A stretch of DNA of 37,533 bases from a virus (IMGVR_UViG_3300048687_000098:1-37533), one strand, 5' to 3'. Positions 1-8,877 are shown, counted from the first letter of the stretch. Translations and numbers: made by a program. The notes: generated from the letters alone by a model not told the origin.

Positions 1-361
1 AGATGTCGTTGACCCGTTCGTAGCGCCATACCAGCGAGGGTGAACCGTCAGTTAAGCGGTTGCCGTGAACTTCTGTGACTGAGATACCGGCGCCATGAAG
101 CTCTCGTGCTGACACCGCCAGTCGGATGCGCTGGGTAGGACGCCGGCCTTCTGGTGCGTAGTCCGCAGTGGCTTCGGACTGGTCGATCCACAGAACAGGG
201 ATCGGGATGCCGGGGTGATACCGACGATAGCCCTCGTCGTACACACCGTCGTAGCCGCTGCTCTCAGCGTTAAAGAGGAAGTAGATGATACTTTCCCCGA
301 TATCTGTGTGATACCTGGCAAAGTGCCGCCAGATCTCACGGGCTTCTCTACGGGGATCCAT
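1..361 (-). CDS. Phage structural/connector-like protein, N-terminal part (runs off window)
   Basis: An open frame begins with ATG at 361, overlapping the TGA of the preceding ParB-like gene by one base (TGATG), and stays open to base 1, so 120 codons are visible and the C-terminus is missing. The translation begins MDPRREAREIWRHFARY and contains a compact block with VYDEGYRRYHPGIPIPVLW near residues 43-61, followed by strand-like segments. Codon third positions are GC-rich, as in neighbouring genes. I do not recognise the family with certainty. The position after the fibre block and the folded look suggest a head-completion, connector or minor tail protein. This is inference from context; the existence of the gene is well supported. 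Confidence 0.7.
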   Translation of the reverse strand, partial: MDPRREAREIWRHFARYHTDIGESIIYFLFNAESSGYDGVYDEGYRRYHPGIPIPVLWIDQSEATADYAPEGRRPTQRIRLAVSARELHGAGISVTEVHGNRLTDGSPSLVWRYERVNDI

Positions 362-906
362 CACAACCCCAATGTCTTGGCTTCCACCACGTGGGCCACC
401 GGCACCACTGGAAGCAATTGGTCGGGACTGAGATGCGCCATCACCGCCACACGGTGGTGACCACCAGCAATCATCTTCTTGCCCCCCGCATTACGAAGTT
501 CCCCGAGAGCGATGGGGTTGAGCACACCTTGGCTCTTGATGCGGTCTTGAAGAGAAGGCTGCCCTGAGTTGCGGCGCTGAGATTCCCCGAGCTTGCGTTG
601 ATACACCTGATCGTCCGTCTCCGGATGGGCGTAGTCACCTTGCAGAGGGTGACTCGGCCGGGAGTACACCCCCGGCTCTCCTGCCCGCATGTAGTTGGGC
701 GACTGATCCGTACGAGAGGTACGCGCCGTCTGCTCGCCGGCTCTTGGATCGGGGTGCATGAGACGCACACCAGTTGCCCTCGCCACACTGATGTCGGTGC
801 CGTGGTAGAGACGATCAGGTTGGTTCGGGGCATACTCCGACTGGATCTCCCGAGCGCTCATGAAGAGCTTGCCCTGAGCCGGGTTGAGCTTGTTCCGAGC
901 GCTCAT
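361..906 (-). CDS. ParB-like (ParB/Srx-fold) domain protein
   Basis: 181 residues. The C-terminal half looks like a ParB/sulfiredoxin-fold domain. A helix (SLQDRIKSQGVLNPI, about residues 118-132) is followed by a strand and then the signature IAGGHHRVAVM at about 147-156, equivalent to the G-H/E-x-R motif of ParB. The N-terminus carries AQGKLF (residues 10-15), a short tag shared with two other proteins of this window, and LYHGT at 33-37, reminiscent of but not proof of an ADP-ribosyltransferase-like strand. Phage proteins with isolated ParB-like domains can have nuclease or nucleotide-dependent functions; which applies here cannot be told. The start at 906 has a G-rich Shine-Dalgarno right behind a hairpin. 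A second ATG at residue 16 is an alternative start. Confidence 0.75.
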   Translation of the reverse strand: MSARNKLNPAQGKLFMSAREIQSEYAPNQPDRLYHGTDISVARATGVRLMHPDPRAGEQTARTSRTDQSPNYMRAGEPGVYSRPSHPLQGDYAHPETDDQVYQRKLGESQRRNSGQPSLQDRIKSQGVLNPIALGELRNAGGKKMIAGGHHRVAVMAHLSPDQLLPVVPVAHVVEAKTLGL

Positions 907-916
907 GATCGTCCCC

Positions 917-953
917 CATCTTCTCCGGTACCAGTGTGATACCGGAGAAGATG
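917..953. promoter_or_regulatory. Perfect 14-bp inverted repeat (hairpin) ahead of ParB-like gene
   Basis: Bases 917-930 and 940-953 are perfect reverse complements (CATCTTCTCCGGTA / TACCGGAGAAGATG) with a 9-base loop. No T-run follows on either strand. On the minus transcript it ends only about 11 bases from the ATG at 906, so it abuts the ribosome-binding site. The loop side contains TGTGATACCGG, a motif that recurs between genes here. It could be an attenuating terminator between the upstream structural operon and the ParB-like gene, a translation-control hairpin, or an operator. Confidence 0.7.
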
Positions 954-1033
954 CCTCGTTACGTCAGGGTGGGCCAGACGCGGGTCGAGACGGGGGGTGA
1001 AGGGTCGGATAGTCGCTTGCACGGTATCACACA

Positions 1034-1198
1034 TCACGACCTCGGATACCACGAGTCGCAGACCTGACTGGCGTCGGTCGGGTAGTCATACATCGTGCAG
1101 ATGCCCCGGAAGAACTTGCAGTTGGCACACAGGCGCGTGCTGACCGAAGGGCGCAGATTGGGCGGCTGTTCACGGCCGGTGCGGCGAGGACCAAGCAT
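1034..1198 (-). CDS. Small four-cysteine protein (CxxC...C...C)
   Basis: 54 residues, starting at the ATG at 1198 that overlaps the upstream TGA (TGATG). A longer in-frame opening to 1309 exists but would run through the preceding gene. The C-terminal half has CANCKFF, then C six residues on, and CDSWYP near the end. The C-x2-C-x6-C-x12-C-x-x-W spacing is typical of small phage metal-binding (zinc or iron-sulfur-like) proteins. Function unknown. It is translationally coupled to both upstream neighbours. Confidence 0.75.
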   Translation of the reverse strand: MLGPRRTGREQPPNLRPSVSTRLCANCKFFRGICTMYDYPTDASQVCDSWYPRS

Positions 1199-1392
1199 CA
1201 CCAACTGCCCTTCGTACCGAGCACGTACCAACCACCAAAACCCCCTGCGCTCTGGCCTTCCCAGTAGATCTCTTCCCGGGTAGCACGACGTGGCGCTTCT
1301 TTCACCCACGGTGGTAGCTGACTACGACGCTCGGCCGGCACCGTGGACCAGGTCGGTCCCCATTGGTCCGGGTAGGTGTAGGGCGGGAACAT
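1198..1392 (-). CDS. Small protein of unknown function, Trp/Pro-rich
   Basis: 64 residues beginning MFPPYTYPDQWGP. The ATG overlaps the stop of the 1392-2168 gene and its own stop overlaps the next ATG, so it forms part of an unbroken chain of coupled genes. It is rich in Trp, Pro, Gly and Arg, with no membrane segment or known motif. The coupling on both sides and GC-rich third positions favour it over the overlapping longer frame. It may be a virion minor component, but no family is recognised. Confidence 0.65.
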   Translation of the reverse strand: MFPPYTYPDQWGPTWSTVPAERRSQLPPWVKEAPRRATREEIYWEGQSAGGFGGWYVLGTKGSW

Positions 1393-2168
1393 CAGGACTC
1401 GTAGAGCAGGGCGGTGAGATCACTGACATCGGTGGCTACAGCCGGCAGCGCACCGTCAGGGATGGGTGGGTAGAGACGATGGGGCGCCCGAGGATCATCG
1501 AACTCCCGCTCCAAGTACACCGGGACGTAGCGATTGGTCATGTAGGACACCCTGCGGAGCCGGAAGACTTCCAGCGAACCAAGGCCGATGTTGAGAGCGT
1601 TGGCCCTGGTGGAGTACTCACTCTCCCAGTACTGCATCATCTGCACGACCTGGGCGAAGCGCTGACGGGCCGGGATGTACATGCCCTCAGGCGTTGATAC
1701 ATCGATATCGAGGCTCAACTCCAGCGCCAGAGACCAGAGCGCCCTGACCACGGCGCCCATCGCTGTGACCTCGGTGTAGATGCCGTTGATGTCGTTGACA
1801 TCACCACCCGTCGAGTACACGGTCTCCTCGGCGGACTGCTCGGCGTGTAGCTCCAGATCGGAGTCAGCGAACCAGGTGTAGTGGTAGCCCGATATCAGCG
1901 CTCGCTTGTTGAGCATGGTCACATCGGTGAACTTGAGCAACCCGTTGCGGTCATCCAACTGCCAGTCATCGGTGAGTGTTGAGACAAGGTCCGTGGAAGG
2001 AGGTGCGGCCGGCGTGGCCGAGAACACCTGCAGTGAGGCGGGTGCGATCAGAGGATGGGGAAGGCGCACCGTCAACACGTTGAGCGGCCCGACTTCGATC
2101 TCGAAGAACTTGGGGTAGTCGCGCAGGAAGGAGCGTGAGGTGGAGGCGATGTCAACGACGCTGCTCAT
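1392..2168 (-). CDS. Putative head-tail connector/structural protein
   Basis: 258 residues. The start MSSVVDIAS at 2168 is chosen because its ATG overlaps the upstream TGA; the in-frame opening five codons earlier lacks this coupling. The protein opens with strand-like segments (FFEIEVGPLNVLTVRLPHP) and has a helical C-terminal half (ARQRFAQVVQMMQYWESEY), and it ends in an acidic tail. This mix and its place after the fibre genes and before other small structural genes suggest a head-tail adaptor or minor virion protein. No catalytic motif is visible and the family is not certain. Confidence 0.65.
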   Translation of the reverse strand: MSSVVDIASTSRSFLRDYPKFFEIEVGPLNVLTVRLPHPLIAPASLQVFSATPAAPPSTDLVSTLTDDWQLDDRNGLLKFTDVTMLNKRALISGYHYTWFADSDLELHAEQSAEETVYSTGGDVNDINGIYTEVTAMGAVVRALWSLALELSLDIDVSTPEGMYIPARQRFAQVVQMMQYWESEYSTRANALNIGLGSLEVFRLRRVSYMTNRYVPVYLEREFDDPRAPHRLYPPIPDGALPAVATDVSDLTALLYES

Positions 2169-2590
2169 CACACCACCATCCACACACGAGCATCAGGGTT
2201 GTACACGTCTGTGTTCGGCAGACCAGGGCGCACCACGAAGGTGCCGTCGTTCTGAGCGATCAGTTCGCCCCCGTTCTCATCTTCATCGAAGAAGCCGATG
2301 AGATTGGGATCGCCCGACCCCAGGTCCTGTACCAGGACGACCTGGAACGGTGTGTCACCAGAGACGGCTGAGAAGAAGGCTGGATAGCCCAGACACTGTC
2401 CACCCGGCCCCACGTCACGGCCCTGGATGGGTACTTGGGAGACCACCGATCCGTCGAGGTCAGAGACCACCGTGTCCGCAGCGTCGAACGTCACATTGGT
2501 GCAGAGTAGGCCGAGGATGCGATCGGTGCGCCAGTTGAATCTCCCTGCTAGCAGGAGATCTGACACTTGGGTGTACTTGCTGTTGGCCAT
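2168..2590 (-). CDS. Minor structural protein, fibre-associated
   Basis: 140 residues from MANSKYTQVSDLL at 2590. A longer frame to 2647 exists, but GCGAGG precedes this ATG at normal Shine-Dalgarno distance and the upstream extension overlaps the preceding gene's end. The sequence has alternating strands and loops with a DEDENGGEL stretch, and a layout (KYTQ...LLLAGRFNWRTDRILGLL) I associate with small phage virion proteins next to fibres. No enzyme motif is seen. It is coupled to the following gene by TGATG. Confidence 0.65.
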   Translation of the reverse strand: MANSKYTQVSDLLLAGRFNWRTDRILGLLCTNVTFDAADTVVSDLDGSVVSQVPIQGRDVGPGGQCLGYPAFFSAVSGDTPFQVVLVQDLGSGDPNLIGFFDEDENGGELIAQNDGTFVVRPGLPNTDVYNPDARVWMVV

Positions 2591-2618
2591 GCGATACCTC
2601 GCTATGAAGAGTAGATGA

Positions 2619-4826
2619 TCACGGCCAGACGAGGACTGACCCCGCATAGACCTTCACGGCTGCGGTGTTACCGAGGTACACAGCGAGCGCTGCATTGAGG
2701 ACAACGGACCCACTGAAGTTGGGGGTGGTCGCCGTGTGGGCATGCAGTGCTGACTGCACGGCGAGGTTGATGACGAGGGCGACGTTGGCGGCAACATGGG
2801 TGTGCTGCGCCGAATCGATGGCGAGGACGTAGACCAGTGCCGGCTGTTCGGCGGTGTGTGCATGGACCGCACTCTGCGGCACCAGGACGACATCGAGAGC
2901 AACGTTGGATGCCGTGGGCGTGTGCAGTGCGTTCTGGACAGCAGCGAGGTTGTACTCGACAACGACGTTGTTGGCGGTGGCCGCATGAAGAGCGTTCTGG
3001 ACGCCATCCATGTTGATGTTGAGCGGTCCAACGTTGTCGGTGACCTGATTGTGCAGGGCGTTCTGGATGGCGAGATCACCCTGCAACTGCAGGGTGACGA
3101 TTTCGGCGGATTGAGTGTGAAGGGCGTTCTGCGGTACCAGATCGACAACGAGAGCGACATCGGTCGAGGTGACGGCGTGTGCTGCGTTCTGTACGGCTGG
3201 ATCGACACCAAGAACTGGAGCCTGCGCTGTAGAGGCATGAGCCGCATCGGCAGGTGCCAGGACGACGTAGTTGAGTGTGACACTGTCGGCCGTATGAGGA
3301 TGAGCGGCATTCTGAGTGATGATGTCGACGCCAAGAACGACGTTGTCAACTACCTGGGCGTGTAGCGCATCCTGGACGACGAGCACGACATTGACGGCAA
3401 CGTTGTCCGCAGTATGTGCGTGGACGGCGCTCTGGGGGATGAGGACAACATCGAGCGCCACAGTGGCAACGGTGTGAGCATGTGTGGCGTCCTGGACGAA
3501 GAGGTTGACGCCAAGAGCGATGTTGGCAACGGTCTGGGCATGGTTGGCACCCTGGACAACAAGAGTGCTGATCTCGGCCAGCTTGAGATCCGAGATGATC
3601 GATGCTGGGTTACTCAGTGTCCAGGTGCGGCCACGAGCGTCAGTCCAGGCCGATCCATTGACATACTCGGCAACGTCCATCCGCCATTGGACAGTGCCTG
3701 CGTTGGGGTTGGTGCCCGAGCGCATCTCAACCCAGTAGAACGACCCCTTGGGGGTGTTGTACGGAGGGTCGAACGACTGGGTCGGGCCGATGGTGATCGG
3801 GTAGTTCGTCACCCACGGTGTCTTGGCGCCGTAGCCGTCATTGTTGTAAGCCGCCGCTACCCAGTTGGTCCCGTCCACGGACCAGTACAGGTGCAGGGTG
3901 TAGTTCGGCGTCAATGTGACAACGAACGCCCAGTATGGAACCGTGGCCGTCAGGTTCTGATCATAGGTGCCAGTGTTGATGACATCGTTGCCGCTGTAGA
4001 CGGGGTCACCGATGGTGAACCATGGCAGGGTCCAGTTCGTGGCTGGGTCGACTCGCAGGTTCGCCATGAAGGTGAACGGGTTGTAGTCGTTCCACCAGTC
4101 ACCAACACCGGATGCTGCGCTCTGGTAGGCGATGTAGACATCACGGAGGTTGGTGATCTTGGCAACGATGGTGAACGAAGGTGACGGCACTGCCCCCGGA
4201 TCGGGCGTGGTGATCTTTCCGAGAAGTGGTTCGTGGTACGGGCCAGCTACCGGTGTGATGGTGTGATAACAGGAGTTGACAACGAGTGTGATAACGCCAA
4301 CGAACTCAGTGAGCGTGACGTTGTCGGATAGAGGGGTATGGAGTGTGCTTTGTACGACCAGCACCACCCCCAACGCCACGTTGTCCACGGTCGAGGCGTG
4401 TGTGGCTGATTGGACAGCGAGGTCAACGACCAGCGCAACGTTGTTGGCGGTAGAAGCGTGGGTTGCATCAGCCACCACCAACGTCGGGACTGGGTAGAGC
4501 GTCGCAACGTCAGAGGTAACGGCATGAGTCGCATTCTGAACGGCCAGGTCGATGACCAGATTGACGTTGTTGGCAGTTTGAGCATGAGTAGCGTCCTGGA
4601 CCGCGAGGACGACAACAAGGGCAACATTGTCAGCGGTCTGGGCATGCGTGGCATTGGCCACGACAAGGTTGATGGCGGCAACGGCGCCGATCGTCCACTG
4701 TGGAGTGACGGCGTAGGTGTCAAGCGGCGTCGAGCCGGCGTAGACCCGGAACTCGTAGATGTCGGTGTTGACGGCCGGGGCCTGTGCTTGCAGGTCCCAT
4801 TCCAGTTCGGTGTACTTGTCGGCCAT
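2619..4826 (-). CDS. Tail fibre protein with about 21 histidine-containing ~20-residue repeats
   Basis: 735 residues. After a short N-terminal strand region (about 1-50) come about seven repeats of roughly 20 residues (pattern LxVQxAtHAxTAdNVaL). A central domain (about 210-410) follows, rich in Trp, Tyr and Asn, that resembles a concanavalin/lectin-like jelly roll (DVYIAYQSAASGVGDWW, YWSVDGTNW). About fourteen more repeats follow, then a short hydrophobic C-terminus. Each unit has a conserved His, often HAHT, HAQT or HPHT. Such repeats are known in phage tail fibres and presumably form an elongated trimeric shaft. The central domain may bind a surface glycan. It lies between other fibre genes and its ATG follows the upstream stop directly. 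Fibre role is likely; the receptor is unknown. Confidence 0.8.
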   Translation of the reverse strand: MADKYTELEWDLQAQAPAVNTDIYEFRVYAGSTPLDTYAVTPQWTIGAVAAINLVVANATHAQTADNVALVVVLAVQDATHAQTANNVNLVIDLAVQNATHAVTSDVATLYPVPTLVVADATHASTANNVALVVDLAVQSATHASTVDNVALGVVLVVQSTLHTPLSDNVTLTEFVGVITLVVNSCYHTITPVAGPYHEPLLGKITTPDPGAVPSPSFTIVAKITNLRDVYIAYQSAASGVGDWWNDYNPFTFMANLRVDPATNWTLPWFTIGDPVYSGNDVINTGTYDQNLTATVPYWAFVVTLTPNYTLHLYWSVDGTNWVAAAYNNDGYGAKTPWVTNYPITIGPTQSFDPPYNTPKGSFYWVEMRSGTNPNAGTVQWRMDVAEYVNGSAWTDARGRTWTLSNPASIISDLKLAEISTLVVQGANHAQTVANIALGVNLFVQDATHAHTVATVALDVVLIPQSAVHAHTADNVAVNVVLVVQDALHAQVVDNVVLGVDIITQNAAHPHTADSVTLNYVVLAPADAAHASTAQAPVLGVDPAVQNAAHAVTSTDVALVVDLVPQNALHTQSAEIVTLQLQGDLAIQNALHNQVTDNVGPLNINMDGVQNALHAATANNVVVEYNLAAVQNALHTPTASNVALDVVLVPQSAVHAHTAEQPALVYVLAIDSAQHTHVAANVALVINLAVQSALHAHTATTPNFSGSVVLNAALAVYLGNTAAVKVYAGSVLVWP
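2681..3569 (-). repeat. C-terminal array of about 14 coding repeats (~60 bp)
   Basis: On the protein level about 14 units of 19-22 residues succeed each other, for example VLVVQDALHAQVVDNVVLGV and NLAVQSALHAHTATTPNF. At the DNA level the units are diverged but recognisable every ~60 bases. They encode a fibre shaft and are not an interspersed array. Confidence 0.8.
4215..4670 (-). repeat. N-terminal array of about 7 coding repeats (~60 bp)
   Basis: Seven units of the same family, for example VLAVQDATHAQTANNVNLVI and DLAVQSATHASTVDNVALGV, with the last one degenerate (VNSCYHTIT). They are separated from the second array by the lectin-like central domain. Confidence 0.75.
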
Positions 4827-6094
4827 CAGATGTCCACCGAGTCAGTGCCGTTCTCGTCGTCCCACATGCGTCCCACCGAGAAGTCGGCCGTTGTCTTACC
4901 GGACGGCGGGGTGAGTTGCGCCGTCGTCGCCTCACCACCAGCGGTGATGTTGGGTGACGTAGCCACATAGACCGGACTGGCAGCAGCGGCCGCAGACTTG
5001 ATCTCGATCGCCGCCCCGGCAAACGTGTAGGTAGTTGCTGTCGTCGTCGCCGGTTTGATGTCGTCCCAGCGCACCCTGGTCAACGACGGAGAGGTCTTGC
5101 GTTGCGCCTGCCACGCACCCCACATGTTGGCCCCAGTCATCGACGGGCCGAAGTCGAAGTCCTCGGTCCAGCCATCCGAGGTGCCGTGGTCGATCTTCTT
5201 GGTGGCGTTGTTGTCGTCCATGTTCTCGAAGGCGACGGCGAGGACGACCGAGGACGATGCCGGGGTGGCGGAGAGAGTGATGTCCTTCTGACCATCCGTC
5301 GAGAAATCAGCCAGTGCCGCCGTCGCTCCGATCGGCGTGGCATGCATTCCGGTCACCCGCCATCTTGCGTACATCACTTGGAGCACGCTGGACCCCAGAG
5401 CGGCAAGGTTCGTGATCGATGTCGTGGTGGTTGCGATAGCGGAGTAGAAGGCGACCGTTGCACAGAAGCTGGATGTCTGGCACACATCGACGTGCTCGGT
5501 CCACGCCAGTCCTCCACCGGACAATGTCCACTGCGATGTCAACCCGGTGGAGCCAGAGCCGCACCCACCGACAGCGACGACGAGCAATTCGCCTGCTGTC
5601 ACCGACCACGACGGCATCGTGAGGGCTGTTGCGTTGCCGCTACTGATGTAGTTGCCGCCGCCGCTGTCGCTGTAGGTGACGGTGAGTGCGCTGCCGCCAC
5701 CGGCACCGACCGGGACCGGCGCCCACGTCGAGTCGGTCGTCTTCTTGTAGTACAGCGTGTACGGAGCAGTGGGCGGATCAGCGGCTGCATCAACGAGGAC
5801 ACGTAGACGGACGTTTGTCGCCAATGGCAACGTGGTGTTGGTGTCCTGCGCCGCTGCCCACGTCGCCGTCGTCTCGGAGCCGTCGTCGTTACGGAAACGA
5901 AATCCCTCCTGAGTGAGGGTGTACGGAACCGTCAGTGTGATAGCACCAGCGGTCTGTGAATGCACTGCATTGGCGACAAACAGGTCGTAGACGATTGGCG
6001 CCAGCAACGGCCCGACGAGCATCGACCGTGGTGGTGCCAGCTTCGGGCGGTCGATCGACGGGGCGACTGCCGGGGAGGCGCGAAGAACAGCCAT
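4826..6094 (-). CDS. Modular virion/fibre protein (beta-sandwich modules)
   Basis: 422 residues. Residues about 35-55 hold one copy of the histidine repeat (FVANAVHSQTAGAITL) seen in the next gene. Then comes a module of the type GFRFRNDDGSETTATWAAAQ...VRLRVLV...YTLYYKK, and from about residue 150 a Gly/Ser/Thr-rich beta domain (LLVVAVGGCGSGSTG, MYARWRVTG) of a kind frequent in phage adhesins. The N-terminus MAVLRASPAVAPS resembles that of the upstream gene (MAVLF). No catalytic motif. It probably is a tail fibre or decoration protein. Its stop and start overlap both neighbours, suggesting coordinated production with the other fibres. Confidence 0.65.
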   Translation of the reverse strand: MAVLRASPAVAPSIDRPKLAPPRSMLVGPLLAPIVYDLFVANAVHSQTAGAITLTVPYTLTQEGFRFRNDDGSETTATWAAAQDTNTTLPLATNVRLRVLVDAAADPPTAPYTLYYKKTTDSTWAPVPVGAGGGSALTVTYSDSGGGNYISSGNATALTMPSWSVTAGELLVVAVGGCGSGSTGLTSQWTLSGGGLAWTEHVDVCQTSSFCATVAFYSAIATTTTSITNLAALGSSVLQVMYARWRVTGMHATPIGATAALADFSTDGQKDITLSATPASSSVVLAVAFENMDDNNATKKIDHGTSDGWTEDFDFGPSMTGANMWGAWQAQRKTSPSLTRVRWDDIKPATTTATTYTFAGAAIEIKSAAAAASPVYVATSPNITAGGEATTAQLTPPSGKTTADFSVGRMWDDENGTDSVDI

Positions 6095-8877
6095 CAGTAC
6101 GCCACTGTCGCCATGATCGGAACGGTCGGCACCATGAACAGGATGTTGACGGTCGGTACCGACGTATACGTCATCCCGGTGGTCGCCCCGTTACGGACGA
6201 CACGGAAGCGCAGGGTGTCGCCGTGAGCCAACTGTGAAGCGACCACCCGCACCGAGAAGACGAGTTCGGTGTAGTTGTTGGCGGTCCAGCCCACGTCGTC
6301 AACGACGGAGTCCTCGGTCACCTTGCCGGCGACGAACGTGCCGGTCCCCCCGGTCAGACGGGCCGTCGTCGTGTCCGCTTCTGCAATGGCCGGCGAGTCG
6401 AAGCCGACGACGGCGCCCGTTGTGGCGTTCGTCCAGGTGCCCGAAGCGTTGCGCTCCCACTGCAACGTGAAGTCGTCGGTCGAGGTGATATCAACAGCCG
6501 TCGTGGACTGTAACCGCACTCTGATATGGCCATATCCATCGCCGTTCGCCAGGTTGGCAAGGAACGCCGTGTTCTGTGGTCCGAGTGCCGTCGAAGAGAC
6601 TTCGTTGCCCTGCCAGGCGAAGAACTGATAAGCGGCTTGCGTGATCGCCACGGAGGCGGTCTGCGTGATGTTGACGGTCGGCGTGACCGAGTAGGTGATC
6701 AACGACGTGTAGACGGCGAAGGCAACGTCAGCCCCCGTCCCTACCGACCAGGTGCCACTCAGGCTGAGTATTTGACGAATACCGGCGTGGGTCGGAAGGT
6801 TCTGGTCGTGGGCGACCCGGATAAGGTTGGAGGCGTCACCGATACCGGGGGCGTAGGCGATGATGACGTAGTTGGTGCCGTTGACGAGCGTGTACGTACC
6901 GTCAAACGTGAAGTCATACGGATACAGCGGGAAAGTGCTGTCCGCTTTCGTCGGGACCGTGGACGATTCCACCGAGTTGATGGAGATCGCCAACGGTGAC
7001 CCAGTCCCGAGTCCGGTGCTTCCGTACGTGCCGGTATGAGCATAGAGATGGGCGACGATCGGACCGGATGGGTTGAGCACCCTCGACAGCCAGAACCTCG
7101 CCTTCGACAGCCGTCCTCCGTTGCCGGTGAACGACTGTCCGATGCCAGCGGTTAGGAGCGTCCCGATGTTGCCGTAGTTCTCTTGCTGTGTGTCATCGGC
7201 GTAGTTGTCGGCAAGGGCGTCGGGGGTGGCGTTGCGGACCACCCGGAACCGCAGCACGTCACTGTTGGCGAGTTGAGCGGCGAGCAGCTTTACCGAGTAG
7301 AGGATCTCGGTGTAGTTGTTGCCGCTCCAGCCGACGTTCTGGACGTGGCCCGCCTCCGACACCTTGCCCGCTACGAAGGAACCGGTGCCCGCACCGAGGC
7401 GGTTGGTGGTGGCCTGGCCCTCGGTCAGGTTGGGGTTGTCATAGGGCACGACCACATCAGTGGCAGAGTCCGTGTAGACCTGGAAGATCATGTCGGTACC
7501 GGCGATGGCCGACCATGTCGAGATGAGGGACGCAGCATTCCCGGCATGGGTAGGCGAGGTGTTATCCATACCCCAGTTGACGTAGCCAGCGGCGATCCCG
7601 TTTGCTTCCAGAGCGATGAAGTACGGAGTGCCGTTCGTCAGCGTGGTCGTTCCCGAGAAGTCGAAGTAGTACCAGCCAAGCGTCGTAGAGATCGCTGTCC
7701 CAGCAATCGTGGTTCCCGACTCCAACAGCGTCCCCGGCACACCCGTCGAGCCGTACGTTCCGGTGTGGGTGTACAGCCGAGCGGTGAAGTTGAGCGTCTG
7801 TGTGCTTACAGACTGGAGGTACATCCCGACACGGGTGAGCTTCTGCCCATTGCCCAGGAATGACTGTGCCTGCCGCACGTAGTTCGTTCCCGACTGCCCA
7901 AGCCCAAGCGTGGAGCTTTGGTTCGTCTCGCTGTAGGAGTCGAGAAGCGTTGCATTGGAGGCGTTCGTCCAGGTGCCGTTGGCGTTCTTCTCCCACTGGA
8001 GGGTGAAGTCATCCTGGACAGAAATGGCCTGGGAGGTCGTGGACTGCAACCGCACCCGGATCATGCCGTAGCCGTCGCCGTTGGAGATGTTGCCGACGAC
8101 TGGTGTGTTCAGTGCGGCGAGCGATGCAGCACCGGACTCGGTGCCGGCGTCATCGAAGAACTGGTACGCCGCTTGTGTGATAGCAGGTTCTGGCGTCGCC
8201 TGGAGGGCGACAGACTGGCACACCCACTCGCTGGCGACAGTGCCGACGTTGTACGCGAACCCTGATGCCAGTGCGCTGTTGACCACCTTCCACTGACCAC
8301 CGACTGTGACGCTGGTCGCATCCTGGCCGCTGGTACCGCCACCGGCAACAGTCACCATGGTCGACCACGTACCGCCAGAAGAAGTGGCGGTGGAGGTGAG
8401 GGCGGATCTCGTCTCGTTGGCGACGTGGCCGAGCCACAGGTTGCCGATGGAAAAAGCACCCAGAGTGGCCGTCGCTCCTGCCGTAGAAGTGCCTGTACCA
8501 CCAACCGCCGTCGTAGCAACCGTGATGTCACAGCCGGTGAACGACTCGGCATAGGCCGCCTTACCGGTGATCGCCCCAGAGAATGTCAGTGTGATCGTGC
8601 TGCCGCTGGCCTTGGCGACGGTGGCCTTGGTGACAAGCATGCCCCCTGCCACACCGGCTGCGGCGGTGGCGTTGACTGCCGCCTGACGGATGAGGGTGTA
8701 GGTGTTGGAGCCGTCCGAACACGTCGCCGTGGGCGTCGTGGCGCTCAGGTTGTCCGAAGCCCATCGGACGACAACGAGGTCATCGATGTCGATGGCTGCC
8801 GTCGTGGTGATGACGAGCGTCGTGCCCGACGTGTTGTTGAAGTTGTTGCCAAGTGCCGTCTTGAAGAGGACCGCCAT
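6094..8877 (-). CDS. Large modular fibre/adhesin with duplicated beta domains
   Basis: 927 residues built from repeated modules. Type A (ITQAAYQFF...RVRLQST...FTLQWE) appears at about 233 and again near 760. Type B (QSFLGNGQKL / QSFTGNGGRL ... LYxHTGTYGSTG) appears twice; it resembles anchor-associated beta modules common in bacterial surface and phage proteins. Type C (FVAGKV...VGW...NYTE...LRFRVVRN) also appears twice. The N-terminal ~200 residues form a separate Thr/Ala/Gly-rich beta domain similar to the C-terminal domain of the 4826-6094 product. No enzyme motifs. A large receptor-binding or shaft protein of the tail is the likely role. Confidence 0.7.
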   Translation of the reverse strand: MAVLFKTALGNNFNNTSGTTLVITTTAAIDIDDLVVVRWASDNLSATTPTATCSDGSNTYTLIRQAAVNATAAAGVAGGMLVTKATVAKASGSTITLTFSGAITGKAAYAESFTGCDITVATTAVGGTGTSTAGATATLGAFSIGNLWLGHVANETRSALTSTATSSGGTWSTMVTVAGGGTSGQDATSVTVGGQWKVVNSALASGFAYNVGTVASEWVCQSVALQATPEPAITQAAYQFFDDAGTESGAASLAALNTPVVGNISNGDGYGMIRVRLQSTTSQAISVQDDFTLQWEKNANGTWTNASNATLLDSYSETNQSSTLGLGQSGTNYVRQAQSFLGNGQKLTRVGMYLQSVSTQTLNFTARLYTHTGTYGSTGVPGTLLESGTTIAGTAISTTLGWYYFDFSGTTTLTNGTPYFIALEANGIAAGYVNWGMDNTSPTHAGNAASLISTWSAIAGTDMIFQVYTDSATDVVVPYDNPNLTEGQATTNRLGAGTGSFVAGKVSEAGHVQNVGWSGNNYTEILYSVKLLAAQLANSDVLRFRVVRNATPDALADNYADDTQQENYGNIGTLLTAGIGQSFTGNGGRLSKARFWLSRVLNPSGPIVAHLYAHTGTYGSTGLGTGSPLAISINSVESSTVPTKADSTFPLYPYDFTFDGTYTLVNGTNYVIIAYAPGIGDASNLIRVAHDQNLPTHAGIRQILSLSGTWSVGTGADVAFAVYTSLITYSVTPTVNITQTASVAITQAAYQFFAWQGNEVSSTALGPQNTAFLANLANGDGYGHIRVRLQSTTAVDITSTDDFTLQWERNASGTWTNATTGAVVGFDSPAIAEADTTTARLTGGTGTFVAGKVTEDSVVDDVGWTANNYTELVFSVRVVASQLAHGDTLRFRVVRNGATTGMTYTSVPTVNILFMVPTVPIMATVAY

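Noticed and set aside
1199-1309. Longer start for the four-cysteine protein
   Set aside because: The extension runs through the 1198-1392 gene, whereas the ATG at 1198 is coupled by TGATG.
2681-3569. 60-bp periodicity resembling a CRISPR or other interspersed array
   Set aside because: The repeats lie in one continuous frame and encode similar 20-residue units; the DNA units are diverged and there are no unique spacers.
3414-4184. Plus-strand frame of 256 codons over the repeat fibre gene (also 2796-3365)
   Set aside because: Antisense of the repeat-coding fibre gene; composition mirrors the repeats.
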